Assembly (NCBI GenBank): GCA_001802945.1 | Contig: MHAK01000045.1 | Span: 1,932-48,014 of the forward strand | Origin: Ignavibacteria bacterium RIFCSPLOWO2_12_FULL_56_21 | GTDB lineage: Bacteria; Bacteroidota; Ignavibacteria; UBA10030 | Length of the DNA: 46,083 nt | Direction: 5' to 3' | Shown: piece after piece, positions 32,736 to 41,846 of the stretch | How positions within the stretch are numbered: position 1 is the stretch's first letter | Layout of the letters: every line of letters begins with the position of its first letter | Program-made: the position numbers and the translations under genes | Notes under the pieces: model-generated | The model's input: the letters and a program-made list of their open reading frames with translations, nothing else | Databases searched by the model: none | What the model was told of the DNA's origin: nothing

Positions 32736-35090
32736 CTAAAATGCGCGCCCGAATTGGAAATGGAACTGCCATCCCGGCCGGCCGCTTCCCGGCCTCGGTC
32801 CGTCGTAGCCAAATCCGTAATCAAAGCCGATCAGTCCAAGCGGATTCACGAGGAGTCGAACGCCGAATCCCGCCGACTTGTGGAGCTCATTCGGGTCCAT
32901 GTACCTCGGTTCAATCCAAACATTCCCCCCTTCCGCAAACAACAGCGTGTAGATCGGAATGGGATTGAGCGCCAGTGCGAACCGGAGCTCCGTTGTGTAT
33001 TTGATCATGCCTGTGCCGCCGCTGCGTGGACCGATGCCCCGCTCTTCGTACCCTCGAAGCGGCGTCACGGCGAATTGGCCGAGGCCCGTTCCTCCCATGA
33101 AGAACCGGTCCTGGAAAGGTATGTACGACGATCGCTCGAACCCGAAGATCATGCCGATCATACTCGAGGTCGTGAGCGTAATGCGTTGCGATGGAATGAG
33201 CGGAATGTACCAATCGGCGGCGAACACATGCTTATGGAATCTGGCAGTGCCGGGGAAGATCGGTCCGCCGGAAACCTCGGTCGACAACGAAAAACTCGAC
33301 CCTTCCGAAGGGAAGATAGGACTGTTCGTACTGTTGCGGGAGATGACCTGACCGACGCCAAACTGCGATGACGTCCCAACGAGGAACAGTTCGTCGGTCT
33401 CTCCGGAGAACGGCTGATATTTGTTCCGCTGATACCGCACCGTCCAATCGCCCCGGAACAAATAGTCGGGCCACCGAAATCTTCGTCCGACACGGAAAGA
33501 GATACCCGAATACCGGATGTCCGCAAAATACTTCTGCTGCGTGTCGAAGATGTTGAATCCGAAAAGCGTCGGCGTGTCGAACATCCACGGCTCCTGGAAG
33601 CCGATGGAGAACGTGCGATACATTGTGCTGACGCCGAACTGATAGTCGAACGTCAATACTTGACCCGCACCCCCCTTGAACGGCTCGCGCAGAGAGAAAT
33701 TGTTGAAAGCGAGCCCGATGCCGCCGTTGAATCCGAATGCCCCGCTGTAGCCCACCGACATGTTGAACGTGTCGCTGGACTTCTCCTCAACGCTGTATTC
33801 CAGCTCGACAGTCTTTTCGTCCACCGGACGGACGTCCGGCTTGACCTTCTCCGGATTGAAATAGTTCAGCTGCGAGAGCTGTCGTATGCTTCGGATGATC
33901 AGTTGGCGGCTGAAAAAGTCTCCCGGCTTGGTCAACAGCTCGCGCCGAATGACCTTCTCATACGTCTTGCCGTTGCCCGTAATCACCACACGACCGATTC
34001 GGAATTGGTTCCGTTCACGCACTTTCAGGAGAATGTCGAGGCTGTCCCCGCCGACCACGGTCTCGACTGGATCGGCCTGGAACCACAGATATCCATTGTC
34101 CGAGTAAAGGGAGGTCACATCCGATTCTTCCTCGTTCCGGAAAAGGTTCGCTGTGAACCGTTCCTGATCGTACACGTCTCCGGTCGCGAAACCGAGCCGC
34201 TCGGACAGCACCGCGGAAGGATAGACCGTGTTCCCCTCCCATGCGATATTTCGCACGTAATACTGGGGCCCTTCGTAAACATACAGATCGATCGTCATAT
34301 ACCGCTTTCCAGCGTCGTATGCGATCGAATCCGCCAGGATCTCCGCGTCGCGGAATCCGTTTTTCCGGTAGTACTTGATGAGCAGGTCCTTGTCTCCCTT
34401 GTACTTCTTCCGGTCGAACTTGTTCGTGGCGAAGATCTTCCACCACGTCCTCTCCTTCGTCTCCGCCATTTCCCCCTTCAGGTCGTCGTCGTCAAATCTC
34501 GTGTTGCCGTGGAACCGGATAAAGTCGACTTTGACGTCCTCCCCTTCCTCAATGTTCAGCACCAAGTTTACCCTGTTTTTCAGAGTATCAGCGGCCGGCC
34601 GCAGTTCAGGCGTGATGACGGCGTTCAAGTATCCTTCCTTGTCGTACTCATACTTTAGAGTACGCACCACCGTCGTGAGGTCCTGGGCAGTGATCAGTTG
34701 TCCTTTCAACAGACTGATCTTTTTCAGGATCTCATCTTCGCTCAGCTCGTCGTTCCCCTTCACTTCGATCAACTCCAGGCGGGGATTTTCTTTCACCCGG
34801 ATCAACAAATAGATGCCGTCCTGGACGCGGTTTTCTGAAAGGATCTGAACATCGCCGAACAGCTTCAACCGATGGAGGCGTTCAATGGCCGTGCGGGTTT
34901 GTTCGCCGGGGATCGTAAGTTCGTCCCCGACGCGGAGGCCCGTATTGGCGATAATGGCCGCCGGGTCTGCTGAGGTTTGTCCTTCGACGGAAATGCCGAG
35001 AATGCGGAACACCTCGGGGCGCGTTTGAGCCCTGAGGGGAAGGACGGCAACGATCAGAAGGAAGAGAAGGGTCTTACAGCTTTGCGACAC
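32736..35090 (-). CDS. bamA: outer membrane protein assembly factor BamA
   Basis: A 784-residue BamA, the essential Omp85 protein that inserts beta-barrels into the outer membrane. After a signal peptide (KTLLFLLIVAVLPLRAQ) there are about five POTRA repeats (~25-440; for example VKVDFIRFHGNTRFDDDDL and VRNIAWEGNTVYPSAVLSERLG). A C-terminal barrel follows, with the lid motif PLRGYEERGIG, the NPLGLIGFDYGFGYD strand and a terminal Phe as the beta-signal. The GTG at 35090 overlaps uppS by 17 nt and fits the signal peptide. The alternative is a TTG at 35126. No ATG is available near. Confidence 0.95.
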   Translation of the reverse strand: MSQSCKTLLFLLIVAVLPLRAQTRPEVFRILGISVEGQTSADPAAIIANTGLRVGDELTIPGEQTRTAIERLHRLKLFGDVQILSENRVQDGIYLLIRVKENPRLELIEVKGNDELSEDEILKKISLLKGQLITAQDLTTVVRTLKYEYDKEGYLNAVITPELRPAADTLKNRVNLVLNIEEGEDVKVDFIRFHGNTRFDDDDLKGEMAETKERTWWKIFATNKFDRKKYKGDKDLLIKYYRKNGFRDAEILADSIAYDAGKRYMTIDLYVYEGPQYYVRNIAWEGNTVYPSAVLSERLGFATGDVYDQERFTANLFRNEEESDVTSLYSDNGYLWFQADPVETVVGGDSLDILLKVRERNQFRIGRVVITGNGKTYEKVIRRELLTKPGDFFSRQLIIRSIRQLSQLNYFNPEKVKPDVRPVDEKTVELEYSVEEKSSDTFNMSVGYSGAFGFNGGIGLAFNNFSLREPFKGGAGQVLTFDYQFGVSTMYRTFSIGFQEPWMFDTPTLFGFNIFDTQQKYFADIRYSGISFRVGRRFRWPDYLFRGDWTVRYQRNKYQPFSGETDELFLVGTSSQFGVGQVISRNSTNSPIFPSEGSSFSLSTEVSGGPIFPGTARFHKHVFAADWYIPLIPSQRITLTTSSMIGMIFGFERSSYIPFQDRFFMGGTGLGQFAVTPLRGYEERGIGPRSGGTGMIKYTTELRFALALNPIPIYTLLFAEGGNVWIEPRYMDPNELHKSAGFGVRLLVNPLGLIGFDYGFGYDGPRPGSGRPGWQFHFQFGRAF

Positions 35091-35907
35091 TTTTGAGGAA
35101 CCTTTCCACGTACTGGGCGGGGGCAAACCGCGGTTGTTGCACCTGTTCGCTTACCATCCCATACCGCCGCTCTCGTTTCTGGAAATCCGCGACAGCGGCG
35201 TACAGATGCTTGCGCCGAAATGACGGCCAATACTCATCGGCAAAAACCATCTCACTGTAGGCCAGTTCCCACAGGAGAAAATTGCTAATCCGATGCTCTC
35301 CGCTTGTACGAATAAGAAGGTCGGGGTCGGGAAATTCCCGCGTGGAAAGGTATTGCGCAATGGTCGCTTCATTGATCGTTTCAGGATGCACGACGCCGGC
35401 GCGAACGTCCTGGGCCAGGCGGCGCATTGCCCCCGTCAGGTCCCAGCGGCCGCTGTACGACAGGGCCAGATTCAGGGTCAGGCCGGTGTTATTCCGCATC
35501 ATCTCAATGGCTTTGAGCAATTCCTCGCGAACATCCGACGGCAAAGCGTCAATATCTCCCACGGCCTTCAGACGTACTTCGTTCTGGTGCAAGCGATCGC
35601 GCTCATCGCGCAACGCCCGGAGCAACAAGCGCATCAACAGGGAAACTTCGTCTTTCGGGCGTTTCCAGTTTTCCGTCGAAAACGCGTAGAGTGTCAAATA
35701 CTGGACGCCCAGCTGACCGCATGCCTCAACGATGTCCCTGACCGAGTTCACACCTTCGTTGTGGCCCGCTATTCTGGGCAAACCACGTCGCTTCGCCCAA
35801 CGCCCGTTTCCGTCCATGATCACGGCAATATGCACAGGAATGGCACCCGACTGCTTCAGGCGATCCTGATGCTTCTTGTCAATCCCTGTTGCGTGCACGA
35901 GTGGCAC
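35074..35907 (-). CDS. uppS: undecaprenyl diphosphate synthase (isoprenyl transferase) UppS
   Basis: A 277-residue cis-prenyltransferase making the undecaprenyl diphosphate carrier for cell-wall and LPS synthesis. Conserved motifs: HIAVIMDGNGRWAKRRGLPR (catalytic Asp), GHNEGVNSVRDIV, LYAFSTENWKRP, DPDLLIRTSGEHRISNFLLW and ELAYSEMVFADEYWPSF. It begins with GTG (35907), with AAAGGA upstream. It is first in the envelope operon and its end overlaps bamA. The clpC gene is divergent, with 213 bp between the starts. Confidence 0.96.
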   Translation of the reverse strand: MPLVHATGIDKKHQDRLKQSGAIPVHIAVIMDGNGRWAKRRGLPRIAGHNEGVNSVRDIVEACGQLGVQYLTLYAFSTENWKRPKDEVSLLMRLLLRALRDERDRLHQNEVRLKAVGDIDALPSDVREELLKAIEMMRNNTGLTLNLALSYSGRWDLTGAMRRLAQDVRAGVVHPETINEATIAQYLSTREFPDPDLLIRTSGEHRISNFLLWELAYSEMVFADEYWPSFRRKHLYAAVADFQKRERRYGMVSEQVQQPRFAPAQYVERFLKSVAKL

Positions 35908-36033
35908 GAGATTCGACGTCCTTTTGACTGCAAAGTGAAAGGGAATAAGAAATTAGAGGATTTTGAAACGAAAGTCAAAGAAAGACAACGATTTACGGTG
36001 ATTGCACAATAAACAACGTTCATATTCGTTTAG

Positions 36034-36062
36034 TTGACTGACCCTCAGATTCATTGTATATT
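36034..36062 (+). promoter_or_regulatory. sigma-70-like promoter for clpC
   Basis: TTGACT (36034-36039) and TATATT (36057-36062) are separated by exactly 17 nt and lie 58 bp before the clpC ATG. This is the best promoter in the window. No CtsR or HrcA-type operator was recognised beside it. Confidence 0.65.
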
Positions 36063-36120
36063 CATTGTCACAGACGGGTTCTCAGGAGTCGAGGTTCCAT
36101 CTACATTTCATAGGGGCGCA

Positions 36121-38631
36121 ATGGAAGGCAATTTTTCCAACCGAGTTCAAGACGTCATTCGCCTAAGTCGCGAAGAAGCCCTCCGGCTCGGACACGATTA
36201 TATCGGCACCGAACACCTCCTTCTCGGCATCATTCGCGAGGGAGAGGGGATCGCCGTAAAGATCCTCCGCAATCTCGGCGTCGATCTGTACAAGTTGAAG
36301 AAAGCGATCGAGGACACTGTCCGCACATCGGGCGGAACGTTGACCATTGGCAACATCCCCTTGACGAAGCAAGCCGAAAAAGTCCTTAAGATCACGTATC
36401 TCGAGGCGAAACTCTACAAATCCGATGTCATCGGCACGGAACATTTGCTCCTGTCGTTGCTTCGCGACGACGATAACATTGCGGCCCAGATCCTGCACCA
36501 GTTCAACGTGCATTACGACGTGGTCCGGAACGAGCTCGACAATATCATTTCCGGGAAACCCTCCACCCCTCCCGCCCAGGGGGGGCATGGTGCTCAGGAA
36601 AAGAAGCAGGAACGCTCAAAGACACCCGTTTTGGACAACTTCGGCCGCGACCTGACAAAATTGGCCGTTGAGGACAAACTCGACCCCATCGTTGGACGGG
36701 AGAAGGAAATCGAGCGGGTGGCCCAGGTCTTAGCGCGGCGGAAGAAGAACAATCCGGTCCTCATTGGAGAACCGGGTGTCGGCAAATCGGCCATCGCTGA
36801 AGGTCTTGCGCTTCGCATCGTTCAGAAAAAGGTATCACGCGTCCTCCACGACAAGAGGGTCGTCACGCTCGACCTGGCGGCGCTCGTCGCCGGGACAAAG
36901 TACCGCGGCCAGTTCGAAGAGCGGATGAAGGCCGTCATGAACGAGCTCGAAAAGGCCAAGGACGTCATTCTGTTCATCGACGAGCTTCATACAATCGTCG
37001 GTGCAGGCGGAGCGAGCGGCTCGCTCGACGCCTCCAACATGTTCAAGCCGGCGCTCGCGCGGGGCGACCTCCAGTGCATCGGTGCAACAACGCTGGATGA
37101 ATACCGGCAGTTCATTGAGAAAGACGGCGCACTCGACCGCCGGTTCCAGAAGATCATGGTCGACCCAACGACCGTCGATGAGACGATCCAGATCCTCCAA
37201 AACATCAAGTCGAAATACGAGGAGCATCACGGCGTCAAGTATACGGCCGATGCCATCGATTCAGCGGTGCGGTTGAGCGATCGCTATATCACCGACAGGT
37301 ATCTGCCCGACAAAGCGATCGACGTCCTTGATGAAGCCGGTTCACGCGTCCATCTTGCGAACATCAAGGTGCCAAAAGAGATCCTGACGCTCGAAGAAGA
37401 GATCGAGAAGATTCGTTTGTCGAAGAATCAGGTCGTGAAGAATCAGAATTTCGAGGAAGCGGCCCGGCTGCGCGATCTGGAGAAGAAATTGCTGAGCGAT
37501 CTGGAAATCGCCAAACGCGAGTGGGAATTGAAGGCGCAGGACACGGTCTATGAAGTTGGGGAAGAAGACTGCTCCGCCGTCGTGGCCATGATGACGGGAA
37601 TTCCCGTGCAGAAAGTCGCCCAGAGCGAGTCAGAAAAACTTCTGAAGATGGAAGATGCGCTCATGGCAAGAGTGGTCGGACAGGACGAACCGATCACAAA
37701 GCTTACGCGCGCGATCCGACGAGCCCGCGCAGGTCTCAAGGATCCCCGCCGCCCCATCGGATCCTTCATCTTCCTCGGTCCCACAGGCGTGGGAAAGACC
37801 GAGCTGGCAAAGGCTCTTGCACGCTACCTGTTCGATACCGATGAATCACTCATCCGGATCGACATGAGCGAATACATGGAGAAATTCTCCGTTTCACGCT
37901 TGGTAGGCGCCCCTCCGGGATATGTGGGATATGAAGAAGGGGGGCAACTGACGGAGAAAGTGCGCAGAAAGCCGTATTCCGTCGTGCTTTTGGATGAGAT
38001 TGAAAAGGCCCACCCTGACGTCTTCAACATCTTGCTCCAGGTGCTGGATGACGGGATCCTTACGGACAGCCTCGGCCGACGTGTCGATTTCAAGAACACA
38101 ATCCTTATCATGACGTCGAACATCGGTTCGCGCGACATCAAGGCTACGGGCGGGATCGGATTCTCTCAAGGAACGGAAAAAGACAAATATCAGGCGATGA
38201 AGGGGAACATAGAAGATGCGTTAAAGCGCGTTTTCAACCCGGAATTCCTCAACCGGGTCGATGATGCCATCATCTTCCATGCCCTCGAACGGCACCACTT
38301 GTATCAGATCATCGATATCGCCGCCCGGGAGCTGTTCACCCGGATGACGTCATTGGGAATCACGATCGAGTTGACGAAAGGGGCGAAGGAGTTCCTCTCA
38401 GACAAGGGCTTTGACCCCGCTTTTGGGGCGCGTCCATTGCGGCGCGCCGTCCAAAAATACGTCGAAGATCCGCTCGCGGAAGAGATCCTGCGGGGCACCT
38501 TCCAGAACGGCAGCAAGGTGCGCGTGAAGCTCAATCGCAAAAAGGAAAGCCTTGAATTCGTCGATTCCAGCCGGGACAAAGGAAGCGACGAGATCAAGGA
38601 AGAGGGTGAAGAGGTCGTCGACAGCAACTAA
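36121..38631 (+). CDS. clpC: ATP-dependent Clp protease ATPase subunit ClpC
   Basis: An 836-residue ClpC, the AAA+ unfoldase that feeds substrates to ClpP. Two Clp-N repeats (~1-150, [20 protein letters not shown]) precede D1 (Walker [14 protein letters not shown]; sensor region [19 protein letters not shown]). A UVR middle domain follows ([18 protein letters not shown]). D2 has Walker [45 protein letters not shown] and the C-terminal [20 protein letters not shown]. The UVR domain and two Clp-N repeats separate it from ClpB and ClpA. The ATG at 36121 has AGGGG upstream, better than the frame start at 36034, which lies in the promoter. Confidence 0.96.
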   Translation: MEGNFSNRVQDVIRLSREEALRLGHDYIGTEHLLLGIIREGEGIAVKILRNLGVDLYKLKKAIEDTVRTSGGTLTIGNIPLTKQAEKVLKITYLEAKLYKSDVIGTEHLLLSLLRDDDNIAAQILHQFNVHYDVVRNELDNIISGKPSTPPAQGGHGAQEKKQERSKTPVLDNFGRDLTKLAVEDKLDPIVGREKEIERVAQVLARRKKNNPVLIGEPGVGKSAIAEGLALRIVQKKVSRVLHDKRVVTLDLAALVAGTKYRGQFEERMKAVMNELEKAKDVILFIDELHTIVGAGGASGSLDASNMFKPALARGDLQCIGATTLDEYRQFIEKDGALDRRFQKIMVDPTTVDETIQILQNIKSKYEEHHGVKYTADAIDSAVRLSDRYITDRYLPDKAIDVLDEAGSRVHLANIKVPKEILTLEEEIEKIRLSKNQVVKNQNFEEAARLRDLEKKLLSDLEIAKREWELKAQDTVYEVGEEDCSAVVAMMTGIPVQKVAQSESEKLLKMEDALMARVVGQDEPITKLTRAIRRARAGLKDPRRPIGSFIFLGPTGVGKTELAKALARYLFDTDESLIRIDMSEYMEKFSVSRLVGAPPGYVGYEEGGQLTEKVRRKPYSVVLLDEIEKAHPDVFNILLQVLDDGILTDSLGRRVDFKNTILIMTSNIGSRDIKATGGIGFSQGTEKDKYQAMKGNIEDALKRVFNPEFLNRVDDAIIFHALERHHLYQIIDIAARELFTRMTSLGITIELTKGAKEFLSDKGFDPAFGARPLRRAVQKYVEDPLAEEILRGTFQNGSKVRVKLNRKKESLEFVDSSRDKGSDEIKEEGEEVVDSN

Positions 38632-38652
38632 GGCGGATGGACCCCATGCAAG

Positions 38653-38684
38653 CCCCCGGTTCAGCCAGCCGGGGGTTTTTCTTT
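38653..38684 (+). terminator. intrinsic terminator after clpC
   Basis: CCCCCGG (38653-38659) pairs with CCGGGGG (38669-38675), with a 9-nt loop, followed by TTTTTCTTT. A textbook Rho-independent terminator 21 bp past the clpC stop codon. The following rluE gene starts just after it. Confidence 0.9.
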
Positions 38685-38706
38685 ATGTAGAGCAAAAGAA
38701 CCGACA

Positions 38707-39336
38707 ATGGCTCTACCCCCGACCTATCTCTTCTACAAACCGTACGGTGTCCTGAGTCAGTTTACGCCGGAAGGAGGGCACCCGACGCTCTCGGACTACG
38801 GTCCGTTCGCACGCGTCGTGTATCCCGCAGGGCGGCTCGATGCGGACAGCGAAGGTTTGCTCTTGCTGACGTCGGACTCAAATCTCCTTCATCGTCTGAC
38901 AGACCCGAAATTCGGTCACGAACGCACGTACCTCGCTCAAGTCGAACGCGTGCCATCCCCCGATGCGATCGTCCGATTGTGCAACGGAGTCATGATCGGC
39001 AAGTACCGCACCCGACCGGCAGTCGTCCGGTTGCTGCAAGAAGAGCCGGACCTTCCGCCGCGTCCGGTGCCGATCAGGCACCGCGTGACAGTTCCGACAT
39101 GCTGGCTTGAGGCGCAATTGACGGAGGGAAAAAACAGGCAAGTACGCAGGATGACAGCCGCGGTCGGACATCCGACGCTGAGGCTCGTAAGGACAGGAAT
39201 CACATTCCTCACGACGGAAGGTCTGAAACCGGGAACGCTCCGAGAACTCTCGGACGACGAAGTGCGCCGACTGACGGAACTCGTCGGCGCACCGCCGTCC
39301 AAGCATTCTGAGGAAACTTCAAAGAGCTTGCGATAA
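38707..39336 (+). CDS. rRNA pseudouridine synthase, RluE-like
   Basis: A 209-residue pseudouridine synthase of the RsuA/RluB/E/F family. The start YLFYKPYGVLSQFTPEGGHP closely follows the RluE pattern. The catalytic Asp is in YPAGRLDADSEGLLLLT, and GKNRQVRRMTAAVGHPTLRL is the conserved C-terminal motif. It lacks an S4 RNA-binding domain, as RluE does. RluE modifies U2457 in E. coli 23S rRNA; the target here is inferred. It is convergent with the DPP-IV-like gene, with only 7 bp between the stop codons. Confidence 0.88.
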   Translation: MALPPTYLFYKPYGVLSQFTPEGGHPTLSDYGPFARVVYPAGRLDADSEGLLLLTSDSNLLHRLTDPKFGHERTYLAQVERVPSPDAIVRLCNGVMIGKYRTRPAVVRLLQEEPDLPPRPVPIRHRVTVPTCWLEAQLTEGKNRQVRRMTAAVGHPTLRLVRTGITFLTTEGLKPGTLRELSDDEVRRLTELVGAPPSKHSEETSKSLR

Positions 39337-39343
39337 ATCTTCT

Positions 39344-41539
39344 TCAGAGTTTTTCCAAAAGATAATCCGTCAGCATCTGAAACAGATGCACGCGTGTCGT
39401 GCCGCCGCCGATGCCGTGATTCTTGTTGACATAGAACATCGTCCGGAACTGTTTACCCGCCTTCTGCAGTGCATCCACGAATTGCGTCGTATTCTGCCAG
39501 TGCACATTGTCGTCCGTCGTTCCATGCACGACAAGCAGATTCCCCTTCAATAAACCGGCATGCGTGGCGGGTGCGCTCTCCGCATAGCCCTCCGGATTTT
39601 CTTGCGGAGTACCCATGAAGCGTTCCGTGTAGATCGTGTCGTAGAATTTCCAGTGCGTCACAGGAGCGACGGCAATGGCGGTCTTGAATTGTTCGGCACC
39701 TTTGAGCAGCGTGAGAGCAGACATATACCCTCCATAGCTCCATCCCCAGATGCCGATCCTCGACTTGTCGACGTACGGTAACGTGGCAAGGTACTTTGCC
39801 GCTTCGATTTGATCGTTGACTTCCCATTTTCCAAGATGCTTATACGTGATGGTCTTGAAATCCCTGCCGCGAGCCCCCGTGCCGCGACCATCGACGCTCA
39901 CGATCATGTATCCATGCTGCGCAAGCATCTGGTGCCACAGATAGTTCGTGCCCCCCCAGGCGTTCCGCACGGTCTGCGACCCCGGTCCGCCATAGACTGT
40001 GAACAGGACCGGATATTGCTTCGATGCATCGAACGCCACCGGCTTGATCATGTACCCGTTGAGCGAAACGCCGTCCGTTGTCGTGAACTGAAAGAAGCTC
40101 GTCTCTCCCATCGCATAGTCTTTCAACATTGCCATCGGATTCTCTTCCATCATCCGGACTCGTTTGCCGTCCATGGTAATCAGTGCGGTCTTGGACGGCG
40201 TCGTGATCGACGAATAGGAATCGACGGCGAATTCCGCCGTAGGAGAAATGTTGATGCTGTGATTGAAACCGTCGGTGGTGAGCTGACGCTGGCCCGTACC
40301 GTTCAACGTGATGGCATATACTTGCGACTCGATCGGGGTCTTCATCGAGGCGCTGAAATACACGATCCCCCGTTTCTCGTCGACGGCATTGATCGAACCG
40401 ACGTCCCACGCGCCCTTCGTCACCTGGCGAAGGACCTTGAGGTCGACATCGAGCAGATACACATGCGAGAAGCCGTCACGGTCGGACACATACAGCCAGC
40501 GTCCGCCCCCTGCGGCGGTGAGTCCATATCCTTCCTCGATCCACACCTTTGATTCTTCGGTAAAGAGAACGGTCGTTGCTCCGGTGGCCGGATCGGCGGC
40601 CAGGTATTCCAGCTTTGTCTGCGCGCGATTAAGTCGGGCGACAAGGAGCCGTTTGCTGTCCGGTTGCCAGAATATTCTCGGCACATACGTGTCATCATTC
40701 GTCCCGATATCCACCGTTGACGTTGCGCCGGTCGAAAAGTCATGGATGCACACACGAACGATGGCGTTTGCGTCGCCTGCTTTAGGATATTTCATCCTCA
40801 TGGACGAACCGCGCATGCCCGCGTGATCCACCATGTTGAACTCCGGGACGCGTGTCTGATCGAGCCTCCAGTACGCCATCCGCTTCCCGTCCGGAGAGAA
40901 CTGCATGCCGTCCGAAATCCCGAATTCTTCCTCATATACCCAGTCGAACTTGCCGTTCATGATGTTTTCGCTGCCGTCGTTCGTCAACCGTCGTTCAGTT
41001 CCGGCGGCCACATCGATGTAATAGATATCGTTGTTCCGCACGACCGCCACGCCCTTGCCGTCCGGAGTGAATTTTTGATTCCATTGTTCGACGTCGACGT
41101 TTGTGATTTGTTGAAATGTCTTCTGAGGAACGTCGTAGACGTAGAGATTGCCGGCGGGCGTCAAGCGGGAGAGATATTGTTTTTCGGGCGGCGGACCGGC
41201 CAGGAGAACTTTGGATTCATCGGCGGAGAGCCGGAATGCGCCGATTCGCACGGGTTTGGCGTCGGGCGTTGATTTGAGGAAGCTGCCGTCGAGGAAGAGC
41301 TTTCGGGTTCCCGTCGCTGCATCAACAGAGACGAGATTCACCATCTTTGTGGACGTATCCGTTTCGGTGGTGATGAATCGACGGCCGTCGTTCAGCCAAC
41401 GAGAACCGCCAAAGATTCGTCCGGAGAATGTGCTGGAACCGTAGAGTTCCTGCACAGTGAAGTTTTTGCTCCCCTGCTGGGCTGACGCGGGAATAAAGAG
41501 AACGATGAAGATGAACAGGCAACGGAGATAAGATTGCAT
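39344..41539 (-). CDS. dipeptidyl peptidase IV-like S9B serine peptidase
   Basis: A 731-residue exported peptidase releasing N-terminal dipeptides, typically X-Pro. It has a signal peptide (RCLFIFIVLFIPASAQ), an N-terminal beta-propeller (~30-480) and a C-terminal alpha/beta-hydrolase domain. The double-Glu motif that binds the substrate N-terminus is present (FDWVYEEEFGISDG). The catalytic triad is Ser in GIWGWSYGGYM, Asp in VHGTTDDNVHW and His in NKNHGIGG. The ATG at 41539 was preferred over 41599 for the signal peptide and an upstream GGAG. A structured RNA with terminator lies just upstream on the same strand. Confidence 0.94.
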   Translation of the reverse strand: MQSYLRCLFIFIVLFIPASAQQGSKNFTVQELYGSSTFSGRIFGGSRWLNDGRRFITTETDTSTKMVNLVSVDAATGTRKLFLDGSFLKSTPDAKPVRIGAFRLSADESKVLLAGPPPEKQYLSRLTPAGNLYVYDVPQKTFQQITNVDVEQWNQKFTPDGKGVAVVRNNDIYYIDVAAGTERRLTNDGSENIMNGKFDWVYEEEFGISDGMQFSPDGKRMAYWRLDQTRVPEFNMVDHAGMRGSSMRMKYPKAGDANAIVRVCIHDFSTGATSTVDIGTNDDTYVPRIFWQPDSKRLLVARLNRAQTKLEYLAADPATGATTVLFTEESKVWIEEGYGLTAAGGGRWLYVSDRDGFSHVYLLDVDLKVLRQVTKGAWDVGSINAVDEKRGIVYFSASMKTPIESQVYAITLNGTGQRQLTTDGFNHSINISPTAEFAVDSYSSITTPSKTALITMDGKRVRMMEENPMAMLKDYAMGETSFFQFTTTDGVSLNGYMIKPVAFDASKQYPVLFTVYGGPGSQTVRNAWGGTNYLWHQMLAQHGYMIVSVDGRGTGARGRDFKTITYKHLGKWEVNDQIEAAKYLATLPYVDKSRIGIWGWSYGGYMSALTLLKGAEQFKTAIAVAPVTHWKFYDTIYTERFMGTPQENPEGYAESAPATHAGLLKGNLLVVHGTTDDNVHWQNTTQFVDALQKAGKQFRTMFYVNKNHGIGGGTTRVHLFQMLTDYLLEKL

Positions 41540-41611
41540 GAGGTAGGCTCCAGTGGTGTGTGCGGGAAATAACTTAGAGAAATCGAGCAGGAGGCGCAAT
41601 CTGCGAAGGGC

Positions 41612-41651
41612 ACAATAAAAAACCCCGACGCACCTACCAGGCGCCGGGGTT
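41612..41651 (-). terminator. intrinsic terminator upstream of the S9 peptidase gene
   Basis: On the minus strand AACCCCGGCGC pairs with GCGTCGGGGTT, an 11-bp stem with one G-U wobble, followed by a TTTTTTATT run. It ends 73 bp before the peptidase start, so it would stop transcription of a leader or a free-standing small RNA. Confidence 0.85.
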
Positions 41652-41785
41652 TAGGGAGGCTGTTACGGAACCCACCTGGTTCTCCTCTCACAGGCGGGTC
41701 CAAGTGATTGAACATCGATCTCCCGGTTCAGGTTCCCACTTCTGAACATTCTTCGGAGAGTCCTTCGGTGGCAGTTCAGACGATT
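41612..41785 (-). ncRNA. candidate structured RNA or attenuator leader, unidentified
   Basis: The ~170-nt minus-strand region before the terminator is rich in paired segments. Visible stems: GTTCAG with CTGAAC (41747-41742 and 41731-41726, 10-nt loop). GGACCCGCCTG pairs with CAGGTGGGTTCC (about 41702-41668, one bulge). GGGAG pairs with CTCCC enclosing the latter, then the terminator. An upstream CTGAAC (41779-41774) could pair with the same GTTCAG. ACCAGG (41680-41675) could pair with CCTGGT in the terminator loop (41641-41636). Such alternative pairing suits a transcription attenuator or riboswitch, but a stand-alone small RNA is equally possible. It does not match a class I can name; a short GAACCTGAACCGGG stretch resembles part of the TPP riboswitch but the other required elements are absent. 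The 5' end is a guess. Confidence 0.5.
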
Positions 41786-41808
41786 TTTTTGTTACTTTAA
41801 CGACTTTC

Positions 41809-41819
41809 GTGATAATCAC
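41809..41819. promoter_or_regulatory. short palindrome upstream of gltA
   Basis: GTGATAATCAC is a perfect 5-bp inverted repeat around one base, 27 bp before the citrate synthase start and in the shared control region of two divergent transcripts. It is a plausible operator for a dimeric regulator, but no regulator can be named. Confidence 0.35.
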
Positions 41820-41846
41820 TTAGCCTCTCCATCCAGGAGTTTTCGA

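Noticed and set aside
41700-41760. TPP riboswitch resemblance (GAACCTGAACCGGG)
   Set aside because: The CTGAGA box and the matching GCCGGCG/AGGGA side are missing, and the downstream gene is a peptidase rather than a thiamine gene.
41612-41785. 6S RNA identity for the structured RNA
   Set aside because: The long closing stem with a central bubble is not apparent; the 5' part is too long for the 3' part to pair with.
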